From Roridomyces roridus (lineage: Eukaryota > Basidiomycota > Agaricomycetes > Agaricales > Mycenaceae), in NCBI GenBank assembly GCA_029378245.1, contig JARKIF010000155.1, forward strand, positions 1 through 64,000: a stretch of 64,000 nt of DNA, written 5' to 3'. Below, piece after piece: positions 11,770 to 22,708 of this stretch (within the stretch, counting starts at the first letter, position 1; each line of letters opens with the position of its first letter). The position numbers and the translations under genes were made by a program. The notes under the pieces are model-generated. The model searched no databases and had not been told where the DNA came from. It worked only from the letters and a program-made list of their open reading frames with translations.

Positions 11770-12835
11770 TCATAAACCTGCGGAAAGCAAAGTGTCCATC
11801 TTCCTCTGCGCACTCGAAGCATAGTGGCCCTAGCGAGAAGATTCAGCTCATGCCCAGTGTGGGATATAGAGAGACGTACCCCGAAGAGAAGTGTGTGATT
11901 CAGATAGTGGAAAAGCTGGTATAGCTCTCCCCTAAGGTGATATTGGTCAACGGGCTCAGTCTTGGGTAAATGTTCGTGATAAGTCTCAAAGAATCCCTTC
12001 GGTACACCTCCGAATATTCTCGCAATAGCCAAGCTGACAGCAGGCTTAGCGAAGAGTCTGGGGAGACTGGCACACGCACTCGGCCTCGTTATGACCAAAG
12101 TAAGAGGCTGGGTCGAAGATGACGGGTTCTCCGCTGCCCACTTCGCAACCCATGTTTCCACTCCAAAGATCCCCGTGCAAGAGAACAGGTTGGATGACTA
12201 GAGGGCCTACTTTCTCTTGAGCGCTATAGAATGAGCCAAGGGATGTGCGCACCCAATAGTTTAGGGATTACCCTGTAGAAGGGTTGCTTCAACGTGGATT
12301 GAAAGGTTCGTTCGACCTACTCTTTGCGTACCATCTGCCCTCGGGCGCAGAGCGACGGAAAACTACCCTCCTTTTCGAGCTGGGAAAGCAAATCTCCTAT
12401 CATCGCACTGTAACAAGCTTCCCAGGTGTCGAAAAGCCCGTTCTCCAGCCTGGTGGCTCCGCAGTACGTGGGTACCTCAAAGCCAAAGCCGTTCGGCCCC
12501 TTGTATTGATGAAGTTCCGTCGCGAGTCGTTTGCCCAGACGCCTCGCTGCTGTGTCGCTCAGAGAAGTCAAATCTTTGTATTCCGAGATCATGTAGGGCC
12601 GTCGTTCGTGGGTGCCCGTGGCCAAGACGTGTGGTGCGAGACCTGGGGCAGCAAGAGCGATTTGTTTGAGTGATTCTGCTTCTCCAGCGTACTGCTCCGC
12701 TTCGCTCTCCTCCCCAATCTTGGCGAAATATTGGGCGCCGCTAGACGAAGTGATTCGTGGAGGAGACCCTTTAAAGTCGGCGCCATCGTCTAGCTTGTGC
12801 AATTGGTCGAGCAGGATTTTGTGAATATGGGACAT
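11770..12835 (-). CDS. fructosamine/ketosamine-3-kinase family protein
   Basis: Members of this family phosphorylate sugars attached to protein amines, so that the adduct is shed (deglycation). The start [12 protein letters not shown] is followed by QYFAKIG, the nucleotide-binding lysine region, and ESLKQIA. The catalytic block is [13 protein letters not shown], with [17 protein letters not shown] corresponding to the metal-binding Asp and following loop. [12 protein letters not shown] and LLSAGL finish the protein. Five exons give about 290 residues, the family's usual size. Junctions giving EVIPKLLEKVGP and [13 protein letters not shown] are all GT-AG and in frame, so the gene looks intact. 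The substrate cannot be told from the sequence. It ends 12 bases from the stop of the convergent gene. Confidence 0.9.
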
Positions 12836-13421
12836 GGTGGTACGAACGAGGACGATATGATGTCATCGGCTCTATAAAAAACAGGCTACTAAGTACTGAA
12901 CTCGAGCACGCCGTATGCAGCGATGAGAACCACCCAAGGGCATGGGCGTTTCCTCGGTGCGCATACCCCGACCCAAGGGAAGAAGTTGAAGAGAGCCAAT
13001 GCGCAAGCCGCTGGAGACGCAATATTTTGAGTATCCGCAGGCCGAGGAGGAATCACTGGGTGGTTGGCCGGAAAAGAGCTCGATCACGTCGTCTGCGGTG
13101 TCGGGAGCCATGGAATGGCCATGGTCGGAATAGGACCATGCTGAGTTTTGATCCAAGTGGCGAGCGAAGAGAAGAGTCCTACGTCCCAAGGCGGAGTGGA
13201 GAGAGCGAGGTTGAAAAGGGATATTTCAAGGTGGCTGTTGAACGCCGCGGCTGTCTTGCCGACTTTGCACAACGATCGTGACCGTCCTGGACAAATCCAA
13301 GGTGCTGCTCTCTTTATCGCCACGGAGGAGTCTTGTCGATTGCCAGATCATTGCGACCACCAAATTCTTGCGAGGATCCGATCCCGAATGTTGAGACCGA
13401 ACTCGAGTCTCGAAGGCAGAA
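12836..13421. other. intergenic, no gene supported
   Basis: Upstream region of the fructosamine-kinase-like gene. Several short open frames overlap on both strands, but none shows a recognisable motif or consistent splicing. It separates the housekeeping block from repeat-rich DNA. Confidence 0.5.
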
Positions 13422-13737
13422 TAGAGCGTATTGGATCTCGAAAAAAGTGGAATTTCTGTCGAACGAAACTCGCTTAGGATTAAGCGAGTTTCGACAAAAT
13501 TGATGGGGATGATCTCGCCCTGAAGCAAGCTCGCCACCGTTCTGCGAGTCTTTGCAGAGGACATTCCCAGAGATGAGTGTGTAAACACCTGTTTTTCTTG
13601 CACGTCTGCTGGACCTGAAATGAGCAAGAAGCTCGCGATTTACTGCTCTCCATCAACTTTGGGATTTCACGAAATCCGCTCCACTTTACCCGAGATTTCG
13701 CTTAAAGTGCACTTTTTTCCAAATCCAATACGCTCTA
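13422..13737. mobile_element. MITE with 13-base terminal inverted repeats and TA target duplications
   Basis: The left end reads TAGAGCGTATTGGAT (13422-13436) and the right end is its exact reverse complement (13723-13737). Taking the outermost TA as a target-site duplication leaves 13-base perfect inverted repeats, and homology between the two ends continues imperfectly for about 30 bases with an A-rich or T-rich stretch. Length is 316 bases with no coding capacity. TA duplication plus short inverted repeats is the pattern of Tc1/mariner-type non-autonomous elements. An internal hairpin lies at 13464-13493. No second copy was noticed in this window. Confidence 0.75.
13464..13493. repeat. perfect 13-base inverted repeat inside the MITE
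   Basis: CGAAACTCGCTTA at 13464-13476 is followed by GGAT and then its exact reverse complement at 13481-13493. The arms could fold into a hairpin with a four-base loop. The flanks extend the symmetry imperfectly. Confidence 0.8.
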
Positions 13738-13999
13738 ATACGACGGAGGCGCTCGATTCTCGGCGTTGAATCGAGCAGGGCTCCTCCTGCTCTCCCATTT
13801 ACCAAATTGGAACAATCGGGAATACATGCTCCCTGGTTGCTCTTGAAGGCTTGAAGCAGCTTGCATCGCCCGAGTTGTCCATAATCCCACTCAGAACTGG
13901 TAGAATCTCGCGGGGCGCCACATCTGCAAATTTGTCTTTCGGAGTCTGGACAGCGCGTTCTGGTTTCTCACTACTCCAGATTCACCGGCTTTGGGAGCA

Positions 14000-15305
14000 A
14001 TTTCCTTTTCATCTTGCCCACTGCGGACATACTGTCGCCGAGACGATGAGGGCACTGTCGGATCATCGTTCTCGAAAGCTTGTGCCGGTGCCCTACTCTG
14101 AATTTTGTTGTGGGCTGAGAACCGAGCTGAACACTGGCACCGTGTTGACTCTTGAATTAAGTATAAGTGCTGAACACTTGGTCTTGTTCGCTGTTTTACT
14201 TGTACAGCGGGACTTGCGTGTCGAGTGGGGATTCTTGATCAGGCAGGAAATTTCAGACGCTCGTCCTGGGGTATACTCAATTGTTACTTTGGTGAGCGCT
14301 CTGGTCAAAGGTTGTTACTGACTCACGTAAATGATGACTCGATGATGGCGCATCGCCAACGAGTCGGAGCAACGACGGCAAGGGCACCGAAAGCAGAGAC
14401 TTTACCTCCTACCAGCATTGATCATACATGATCCGCCAGTGAATCTCCCCGAGTCGGCACCAGCAGGTCGACGAATTTGAAGAGACTAGGGACCGAGGCC
14501 GAGTGCTCGTCAAAGTGGGTGAAAGCACCAGTCGTATCTCGGTATGTGGCAGGTTACATGCTTCCCGGTGTTCTTTGAGCTCGTCGTAATTTCCAGAGTG
14601 CGCCGACACGTTTCATGCCATGGCCCGCGCACCAGTGCCCTTGAGCGTGGTGCCTCGTCCCAGTGCAGGCTCGCTATTGGTTGCTCTTCCTTGGGTAGCT
14701 ACTTCCCATTAGAGCTGGCCTCAAGGCGTTGTTCCAAAGTTTCGAAGGTTCGTGATGTTCTGTCATATCACTGAATCGCACAAACTCTCTTTTCCCTTTT
14801 CAGGCGTCAGAAGCTTTCGAGTTGTCCACCGATAAAAGACTGCAGATATGGAGCCGGTTCCAACCCAATCCCCCACAAATGCCTCCTCAGCGCACTCGAG
14901 ATACCCGGACGACCAACATCCACCCGCTGACGCCCTTCATAGCCTACCATGCGCAACCGGTAAGCCCGTCTGTAGACCCACGTCCCGAATTTCATCTTCT
15001 ACCTCAAGTGGCGCGGCTCCCCGCCCCGGTCGCACTGGCCAGTCCCCGTAATGCGCTCCCCTGCGCGCAGAGTTATCTTCAACCTCCCGCACACCTACCG
15101 CTGGCAAGTTCACCTGTTTTTCACTCTCGCAGTCATTGTACGCATTCGCTCCTGGTCACTCAAGTGGAGACTGACGCGTTTCTTACTTTAGGATCTATAC
15201 GGCGCCAACTTTTTCGTCGTCAATATCTTTCCTCAAGACAGTGGCAACACGTTCTTGTTCAGGGCGTTCCTCACTCAGTTGCTCGACCGTCGGCGCCAGA
15301 ATTAG
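14000..15305 (+). repeat. copy 1 of the 'A' half of an inverted duplicated unit
   Basis: This segment aligns, in reverse orientation, with about 16782-18110. Clear anchors are GGTATACTCAA followed by TTTGGTGAGCG and TCTGGTCAAA (about 14270-14310, against 17830-17880), GTCGGCACCAG, the GATAAAAGA stretch just before the start codon (14831 here) and the start context ATGCCTCCTCA. Divergence looks like 30-40 percent outside the coding exons, so the duplication is old. Confidence 0.7.
14879..15305 (+). CDS. small three-exon gene of unknown function, copy 1
   Basis: I do not recognise this family. Exon 1 encodes MPPQRTRDTRTTNIHP and a short tail. The first intron is about 14960-15008. Exon 2 includes HTYRWQVHLFFTLAVI. 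The second intron starts at about 15136. Exon 3 encodes DLYGANFFVVNIFPQD and ends LLDRRRQN. The protein is about 108 residues. A second copy on the minus strand at 16782-17183 has the same intron positions and phases. The two proteins share R-W, F-x-L-x-VIDLY and F-V-V-N-x-F-P, with many differences at third codon positions, as expected for a gene held by purifying selection. No signal peptide or known domain was seen. Its neighbours give no clue to function. Confidence 0.6.
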
Positions 15306-16080
15306 TAGCACTGTATTGCTATCGATCTTTTTGGCCCGGCGTTCTGAATGTGTTCAAGGCGACTCGTTTGGAGGATCATGCCGGTAATTTGTTGGAACCA
15401 CGAGCTCTCACTAAAACACACGGCCGTCTCCCTTTTCCCGAGCCAAATGCGAGCCAAATGTTTGAGGTGGTTCCTCTCCGTCTGAACGATGTGTAGCTCA
15501 GCGATATGGGCTTGTGTGGGTACAGCAAAGGACTTCCCAGCGTTCTCTCATTGTGTCGTTCGAGCCATCACACAGTAAATCAAGTAGAATATCATTCATT
15601 TTCACTGCCTGCACGATATATAAAACACTCTTGTGTGCATGACAGCGAACTATTCGTGCGAGTCGGCCAAAGAAGACGACATAAGTGCCTTGAAGAGACA
15701 AACAAGTAGTGCATCCATGTGTACGCTACGCACCAGCACCGCCAGTCTCCCAATGTCAGACTCGGATCAACAAAAAAATAAGATGGTCGAATTTTTTTAG
15801 TGTTGATCTTGACAGCACTGCAGGAAGGGTTGTTTTTCTAGAGCAGGAGAGAGAAAGGCCCGTTCACCACCAATGGCGGGATCAAAATGCGTTACAGCTT
15901 GAGCTTGGTGAAGCCTCGGCAGTTGGTAGTGGGAATAAATGAATGTGGCATGACTGGGACAAGTTATCGTCGCTATCGCCTGTAGCTGTCGAGAGATTGG
16001 CTTCGAAGAACTATCTGCGCTCGGGGAAGTGCAAAATGGCTCCGACCGCTTCTGTCATCACCGTCTCTGCCTAGATGACC
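15306..16080. other. intergenic between duplicated units, no gene supported
   Basis: Only short overlapping open frames are present. This stretch lies between the plus-strand small gene and the start of the inverted second unit, and probably contains the junction where that unit was inserted. Confidence 0.45.
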
Positions 16081-16600
16081 CGTTCATTCTCTGAATACCA
16101 GATCCGTCTCGGGGAATTTGGGTCTTGACTCTCCATTAGCGTGTAATCGGCGTTTTGTTGTTGCGGAGGAGGCTCATGCGGTGGAGTCGGGGAACGTCGC
16201 AAAGGATGCAGAGGATGAAGGAAGTGGATGGGACGATCTTGCAAATCGGCAAGAAGAACGGAAGCAGCGGTCGTGACAATAGTGTTTGTTGGGAGACAAA
16301 GGAAGGTGATGCAGTTGGATGTATTCGGGCTCGGATAAGGGCCAGAACGCCCGGGAGCGTCATGGGGTAGAGTCGGTCTGCGGGTATTTGGCTTTCAAAA
16401 GACACTGCCCCCATCGTGGGATGCCCAAACGGAGAGTTTACGTGCAAATATGCTCTTGCTGCGTATGGAGGTTGCAGCAGCCAGCACGGAGATGTGTCGG
16501 GGATGTGTTTAGAAGGATTCATGGCTGGAAAAGGAGACGGTTGTAGAGCGGAGGCAACTTTTGCACAGGGGTGACGGCGGTTTCTGAACCTTGGCAAAGG
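16081..16600 (-). repeat. 'B' block of the inverted unit (copy 2)
   Basis: Read on the minus strand, this block matches the plus-strand block at about 18600-19170. Anchors are GCATATTT with AACTCTCCGTTTG and CATCCC a few bases on, then CAAGATCGT followed by CATCCAC, TTCATCCTCT and CATCCTTTG. One minus-strand frame stays open from 16597 to the first half, and another stays open through the second half. A spliced gene is therefore possible but not established. Confidence 0.55.
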
Positions 16601-16781
16601 TATTTACCGGCGCAGCCTGCAGGCAGACGTAAAATTAGAAATCGGTTTCATTTTCGCAGAGAAAATCACCTTGTAGATGGGCACTTAATCGCTCATGTGA
16701 TACGGAACCCTGAACAGTCACACAAAGCATTCAAACAGAGCGATAGCATAATACAGCGATGTTTTTTTGGGCAGGGAACAA

Positions 16782-17183
16782 TCAATCGTCGAGCAAATCG
16801 GCCAGGAAATCCCCAGCCGCCGCGGTGAGGTGGTGATAGGGGAAAACATTCACGACAAAGTAATCTTCCTCGTATAAGTCCTATAAAACAGTCAGCCCAG
16901 TTGGTACTGCTCAGTTGGAATGAGTACGCACGATAACGACCAGATTGAAGACAAAATCGAAACACCAGCGATGTTCATGTTCCAGGTGGCGGATGACCGG
17001 GCCACCAAAGCCTATCGCGGGAACAGAACAATACTGCGGGGGCGCTTGGTTTTGATACTTGAGGGAGATGGAAATTAGGACGTGAATCCGAGATATTGAA
17101 AGACGTACGGGGTAGAGGTGGTAGATTATGAAGGGGTTGGGCGTGAGGATGGTGTAGGTCGACTGAGTGGGGTGAGGAGGCAT
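16782..17183 (-). CDS. small three-exon gene of unknown function, copy 2
   Basis: This is the inverted paralogue of the gene at 14879-15305. Exon 1 encodes MPPHPTQSTYTILTP and NPFIIYHLYP. An intron of about 52 bases follows. Exon 2 ends HRWCFDFVFNLVVI. After a second intron of about 50 bases, exon 3 begins DLYEEDYFVVNVFPYH and ends FLADLLDD. Length is about 98 residues. Both introns sit at the same codons as in copy 1. The conserved core is R-W-x-x-x-F-x-L-x-VIDLY followed by F-V-V-N-V-F-P. Function is unknown. The intact frame and conserved splice sites argue against a decayed copy. Confidence 0.62.
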
Positions 17184-18110
17184 TATTTTGGTGGGCGCGG
17201 CGCAATCCCAAAGCGCGGCCCCATAGCTCTTTTATCTGTCGCACAAAATTGAGGGCTCGCAATGCTGAAAGCGGAAACTCCCAGGTGTGCAAGCTTCCAT
17301 AGGGCTGGCTTCTGTTGTAGAAGCCACGATGTTTGTTCTGGACCGATCCTCGTCTGTGGCAGATCAATCGGGCAACCTTGCTGGGCTCTGAAGCAAATTC
17401 AAACAGCACCAGGGGAAGCAGCCAATGAACGTGCACACGCAAGACGAGGACTGTGAGTATCCATGGCAGCAAAGCTGCGATGGGCATCCCTCGGTGCGCA
17501 ACGAGGCGAGTAGCGCGCCCAGACGGTCCAAAGAGGTCAAGGAGCACCGGAAAGCTTGGAACTGGCTCATACCAAAGGAAGATCGGTCCTCTGTACTCTC
17601 GCCTCAAGCACACGCTGTATCCCTCGACTTGGCTTGTCCTCGGAAATTCTCCCCACTGGTGCCGACTTTGGGCGCGCGTCACGCAATATCGAATGGCGTC
17701 GTCGTTGAGGAGAGAACAAGGAGGGTTCACCGAGTGCACCGTCCCCGCCGCCAGCTCACTGCGATGACTCGTCTGCGCTGCCGGGGCCTATCATCAAAAT
17801 ATTACGTAAACGTGAGTTGTTGGCAACGATTTTTGACCAGAACGCTCACCAAAGAAACATTTGAGTATACCCAGATGAGAGTCTGAAGCTCCCTGTCCGA
17901 CCTCAAGACACCCGATATTTGCGACACACAAGATACAAGCCCCGCCCGTCCAAGAAAAGCCAAGACCATCAAGTTGTCCACTGCCGACCAGCAAAGAGTT
18001 CCAAGACTCGACGTGCATTTTAGCTCGCAGGGAGAGACAACCGACGAGACTCTGAGTGCCGAGCGCCTCCCGAACATTCCAGAGCGCCAAGGCCGACCGT
18101 CTCGTCGAAA
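16782..18110 (-). repeat. copy 2 of the 'A' half of the duplicated unit, inverted
   Basis: Reverse-complement partner of about 14000-15305. It includes the small gene and about 900 bases upstream. Similarity fades beyond about 18110. Confidence 0.65.
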
Positions 18111-18599
18111 GAGTGTCGGCAGCCAATGAAGAATACTCAATGGAGAGTGCCGGTAAATCTTGGGAGTAAATCTCAAGTAGTGAGAGACCAGAAGACGCTG
18201 CCGACTCTCAACAGTGCAGCTGGCACACACGGTCCAGGGACAAGACTCGGGAGTTGATTTAAAGTTTATTGGACAGTAGCCCGACCAAAGCCCGACGGCT
18301 TCTCCGTGTCTGTCAAGGTCTCTGCAGGCCATCTGCTGGTGGCCCGGAATGCCTGGACGATGAGGATTGGACTGCGAACCTTGTGGAGCCGCGTATCCGC
18401 CTGTTCCTACCCTCCATTCCCCTTGCACCCTCACGTCTGGCCTCTAAATCCCGTAATCGACGTTCGCGCAAAATGTAGCGCAATGGTATGTGGCAAACCA
18501 GTGGTGAAGAGAGTGCAGCCATTTCATGGTTGAAGACAAAGCGCCGATCACTTGAAATTTCAATTCCTCTCGATCAACCCGCGCGCCACCATCGCATCG

Positions 18600-19170
18600 T
18601 GCCCGCCTAGTCGGTGGCACGCGGCCGGACACGGTGAAGACTCCCAATGTGAGTGGGCACAGTCCTACAAACGAGACGAGGAGAACTGCACTTTTTCAGG
18701 TTATCCGACCTCCAGAGGCTCCAACTTGGTCCTAGTCAACCTTTGCAACGCAGGGCCGCTCCTTCGAGAAACCGAGGAGAATGCTCAGTATCGTCGGCCT
18801 TTAGGTCTTCGACTGCATAGAAGAACTTTAATGCCTCGACAGATCCAAAGACTCGAAAACTCGCAGGGCTGCCCTTGGATAATGTCGGAATCCACCGTGC
18901 ATATTTCCAACTTTAACTCTCCGTTTGAACATCCCCACGGACGCCATAACATCCTCGCTCTTTTGGTACGACATTGAATATTCTTGCACCGTCGGACTGA
19001 CCCCAGCATCCAGGACACTCATGTCCAAGATCGTCTCATCCACCGTTCTCGCATCCACTGCCTTCATCCTCTCCATCCTTTGGGTAGCCCTCCTCTGTGT
19101 TGCACTTCCTCGAGCGCAGAGAGATTCTCTTCGAAGGCTGCCACTATCTTGACAATACAACGATAACTTG
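18600..19170 (+). repeat. 'B' block, copy 1
   Basis: Plus-strand partner of the block at 16081-16600. The shared core at about 18898-18936 differs in length by one base from its partner, so both cannot be read through it in the same frame. A possible splicing pattern joins at 18965-19011, and again near 19080-19117, giving a frame that ends at about 19166. I treat it as homologous sequence of unknown coding status. Confidence 0.5.
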
Positions 19171-19410
19171 TCCTAGTCTGTCTGCCAGTAATACATACCA
19201 CATTCATTTATTCCCACTAGCATGCGCGAAAGAGACTGGGTGTGCATCAAGAGTTCGACCGAATGTCATCCAGAGAGCATCCTCCTGCTGTATAATCAGG
19301 GAGCACGAATCATCGACAGCAACTTCACCGCGAAGAGAGTAGAAAAAAAAAGGCGAGCATTCTATTGGAGCTAGTAATGGAGCAGATGGTTTATTCGTCG
19401 TTGCACTTCC

Positions 19411-21036
19411 TTGCCCCCACCCCCAGGTATGATTCACCATACTTCCTCCCCAAAAACACCTTCCAATGCAAAAAGAACCACTATTCGCCGCACCAATCTC
19501 TTGCTTCCTCTCCCCACCGTCGCCTCAAGATTTCAATCCCAGTCAGAACATCGAGAGCAAAGTTGGTTGGATGGCATGATGTAGGCTCTGTTGCCGTGCG
19601 GGCGTGGGTATCTGGAGGAGGTGATGCCAGGTGGGCGAAGCGCGAAAGATGGTGGTTGCCGATGGGCGGTGAGGGATAGGTTGTGGACGAAACCAAGCCA
19701 GCGAGATGAGCATGGCCAAAACGGGCGGACGGACAACTCTAACGACGCGACAAGAAACCCCTCGTCCACCAAAATCAACTCCAATCCGACAGCTGCCCAG
19801 CTAGACGTCGCCCGAGTCGAAAGCGCGTCCACCCCCCGCGCCAACGTCTTGCTGAGTCGGTGTCAACCACGTACCGCGGCGTGCGGCAGCCCAAGCGTCC
19901 TTGCCGGCCGTACCTTGGTCTTCGCGTCGTGGCCCTGTCGGTCTTGGAGTGGTGATGGTGGTTTGGAGCAAATGAGTCGTGTCGCTGTCGTCTCCGTCGA
20001 CAGGCAGAGTCCTGTATGCGACGCCCGTCTCGTTCTGGACCTGGGGATCTCGCTGGGGTGCTTGACGTGGGGCGGCGTCGAGTGGAAGGAGAAGGAGGGC
20101 GGGAGGAAGAAGATGGCGATGAATGAGGACGACATTGATTCATCTCGACGAGCAGGGCGACAGTCCGACCGGAAGAGGGGGCAGCGGACAGCAGCAGGCG
20201 AGACATGGCCATCGTGGGCTCAGTCGCGCGGCCCTGGCCTAACCCAGCAACTAGTCGGCAAGGGTCCTACCACAGGAGGGGGGGCGAGTGCGGGGGCAAG
20301 GCTGGCCATAAAAGTAGGGGGCGGCGCGCCAATACCCAGTCCGCAGCTATCTAACCTGATGTGGTAGGTCCCACAGTTCCTGCTTCGGCGTCGAGGGGTC
20401 GTCCTTGAGTCACTTCATCGCTGGTCTCGTCCGTGGGGCGGCGACGGCGAGAGGAGGGTGTTGAGGGCGGAGGTATGAAGCTACTACAACGCGTCAGCGA
20501 GTGGTCAAGAACGGCGAGAAATGCTGCTTACAATGTCCGTGACGACACGCGACCATGGGCGGGTGAGATTTGAAGTGATTCTGAAAGGACGAGTCAATAC
20601 TGGCGTTGTAGGTGACGATGATGGTGCATTACCTCGCTAGCGACAGACATCGCCCATGCGAACGTTGCGGGCAACGGCGAGGTCTACAACGGCGAGTCAG
20701 CATGGACGCTACAGAGGGCGACGAGAACAGACGAACGGTAAGACCGCTGCTAGCCAGGCCGTCGAGGAGGCTGGATGCACGAAGGCAGAGGATGGGGTAG
20801 TAGTCGCTCCATGGGAGGAGGAAGGAGAAGAAGATGGGGGATTAGACGCTGAGCATCGTTCTTATATGCCTCTCCGACGCTGCATTTCGAACAAGAATGG
20901 AGATCGGACAGCGGATGTCGAGCGGAAGGAATTTGCTCAGGGCATGGCTCGGAGACTGACAGACAAAATTTTTGTAGAAAAACTTTTTGTCCGAGGCGTC
21001 AGAGTGGTCTCTTGCGTGCAGAGAGTCGGGCGAGAT
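19411..21036 (+). mobile_element. 1.63-kb dispersed repeat, copy 1
   Basis: This stretch is repeated in reverse orientation at 54178-55807 with high similarity over the whole length. Landmarks are the CCTTCCAATGCAAAAAGA stretch near one end, the segment encoding TTGGGASAGARLAI, the CCCACAGTTCCTGCTTCGGC block and a TATATGCC/TATATAAG promoter-like stretch about 170 bases from the other end. A 258-codon open frame (19591-20367) exists here but is broken in the other copy and resembles no protein I know. Ends were placed where similarity stops, and no target duplication or clear terminal repeat was identified. It could be a solo LTR or a non-autonomous DNA element. Confidence 0.8.
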
Positions 21037-21517
21037 GTTGGGCGAGCCCGCCAGCGAGATTACGCGCTTTCGTAAGACTGGACGCGCGGTGGCACGGGAG
21101 GAAGACAAGAGAACTTGAAAGAGGCGCGTCCGATGGCTGTCACGTGTCGGTCACGCTTCGTGCTCAGCGCGTCCATGAGCCTGACAGATTTCCAGGCTTC
21201 AAGGGCGCTTGTTCAAACATTGTTCATGATCTCTGCCATGAACCTCCAGTTTCTGCAGATCTGGGTTCCAAGGACTCCCACAATCCTCTACGCCCAAGTT
21301 GACACCAACCCTTAGTGGCGCGCCGAAGCTCGAGAGGTCGCGACAGACTCGAAGCTCTTTTGGAAAATCTCGACTGCCAAGAACACTGTTGCATCGTCTG
21401 CCTACGCTTGACCAAGCTTGGGAGGCTGCAAGCCCTCATAACGCTTCAAAGAAAAGTCCATTCCCGATGCATTATCCATTAATGAATGTAATCTAAAGCA
21501 GAATAAAAACAGTCCTA
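21037..21517. other. intergenic, no gene supported
   Basis: Sequence between the repeat and the 3' end of the AIF-like gene. Short open frames only. The last 200 bases are probably the 3' untranslated region of the oxidoreductase gene. Confidence 0.5.
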
Positions 21518-22708
21518 TCAATGCCCAAAGAACCCGCGCGTCATCCCAACCATGAGTGTCTTGGACTTCATCATACGCGCAAACCAAGGACCGAAGGTGA
21601 TGCCCCATAGCATCCCGATGTACGCGCGTCCTCCGTTCTTGCCTTGGTGAATATTCAGCAAGGAACGACGCAGAGACGAACAAGGACTTACCATTGGTCA
21701 CAACAATCATTTCAACCGAGCCCTTGTATGGCTTGAGCGACTTGCCCGCAAACAGCGCGACAATATTGCCGGCGACCACCCCACCATGCGCACTAGCCTT
21801 CATCGCCGTCTTCTGTTCAACATAGTTGATCACGTCACCCATGGCGAAAATTTCGGGGTGGTCGAGCAGCTGCAAAGTGGGCTTGACTTTGATTTGCTTC
21901 CTTTGGTCGAGGGTGGTGTCGCCGAGTGACCTGGCAACAAACTCGGTGCGTGGACGGGGGCCTCGGGTGGGAACCACCAAATCAGCCTCGATGGTGCTCC
22001 CTCGGCGCGTCGTTACCGTCGCGGGGCCGGCAGCAGGGATCTCATCAACGTAGTCGTTCACAACGACGTTAACACCCCGTTTGCTCAAATCATCCGCCAG
22101 GGCTTTGCGGAAGCCGGCGGGGTACGTGGAGTTGAGGACTTGGGTGTCACCGTGGACGATGGTGACCTCCTTCTTTGGCCATGTATCCTTGATCTCACCA
22201 GCGAATTCTGGTAGACACGAATGAGGATAATTGCTTGGAACCGAGAAAAGAACTCACCTAAACCAACGGCGCCTCCACCGACCAGAACGATCCTCTGCGC
22301 CTTCTCGAATTGACCCCTCCATGATTTCACATGGGCGTGGACTTCCTTGGGATCCTCCGGAAAGTTGACAGGCCCCTCCCACACAGAACCTGGCGCGAGA
22401 ACGAGCGCGTCGTAGGGGAACTCCTTGCCGTCTGCAAGGACCACAACCTTTTCATTGGGCTTGATGATCTCGACAAGCCCCTCGACGAAGGTGCCGTTCT
22501 TGTTGGAGAAAAGTTTGTTGAATGGAATCAAGCCGGTATCGAGCAGGTCGTTGTCGGGCGTCACGGTCATACGTGGGGCGGTGGGGAGCGTCACGGCGTA
22601 TGGACGGGGATTAATGAGAGTTATTTGGGCGTCGGGGAGTTTGGCGTTCAGGGTCTTGGCGAGCACAGCGCCGCTGTTGCCCCCGACTATGATGATTTTC
22701 TTGGGCAT
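21518..22708 (-). CDS. AIF/AMID-like FAD-dependent NAD(P)H oxidoreductase
   Basis: This is a pyridine nucleotide-disulphide oxidoreductase-type flavoprotein of the apoptosis-inducing-factor-2/AMID group. It opens with MPKKIIIVGGNSGAV, the FAD dinucleotide fold. A second nucleotide fold reads RIVLVGGGAVGLE, and the C-terminal FAD block is HPEIFAMGDV. Three exons join in frame: an intron at about 22212-22259 gives VGLEFAGEIKDTWP, and one at about 21644-21692 gives NGKNGGRAYIGM. The end is MTRGFFGH. Total is about 365 residues, typical for the family. No mitochondrial presequence precedes the first glycine motif, so it is probably cytosolic or membrane-associated. The physiological acceptor is unknown. 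Confidence 0.9.

Noticed and set aside
12872..13323. Possible minus-strand gene upstream of the fructosamine-kinase gene
   Set aside because: Two overlapping frames are open but no motif or plausible splicing joins them.
16975..17739. 254-codon minus-strand open frame
   Set aside because: It overlaps the spliced small gene in another frame, and the conserved residues follow the spliced model.
19591..20367. 258-codon open frame in the repeat
   Set aside because: The partner copy has the same sequence with broken frames, and no known protein domain is visible.
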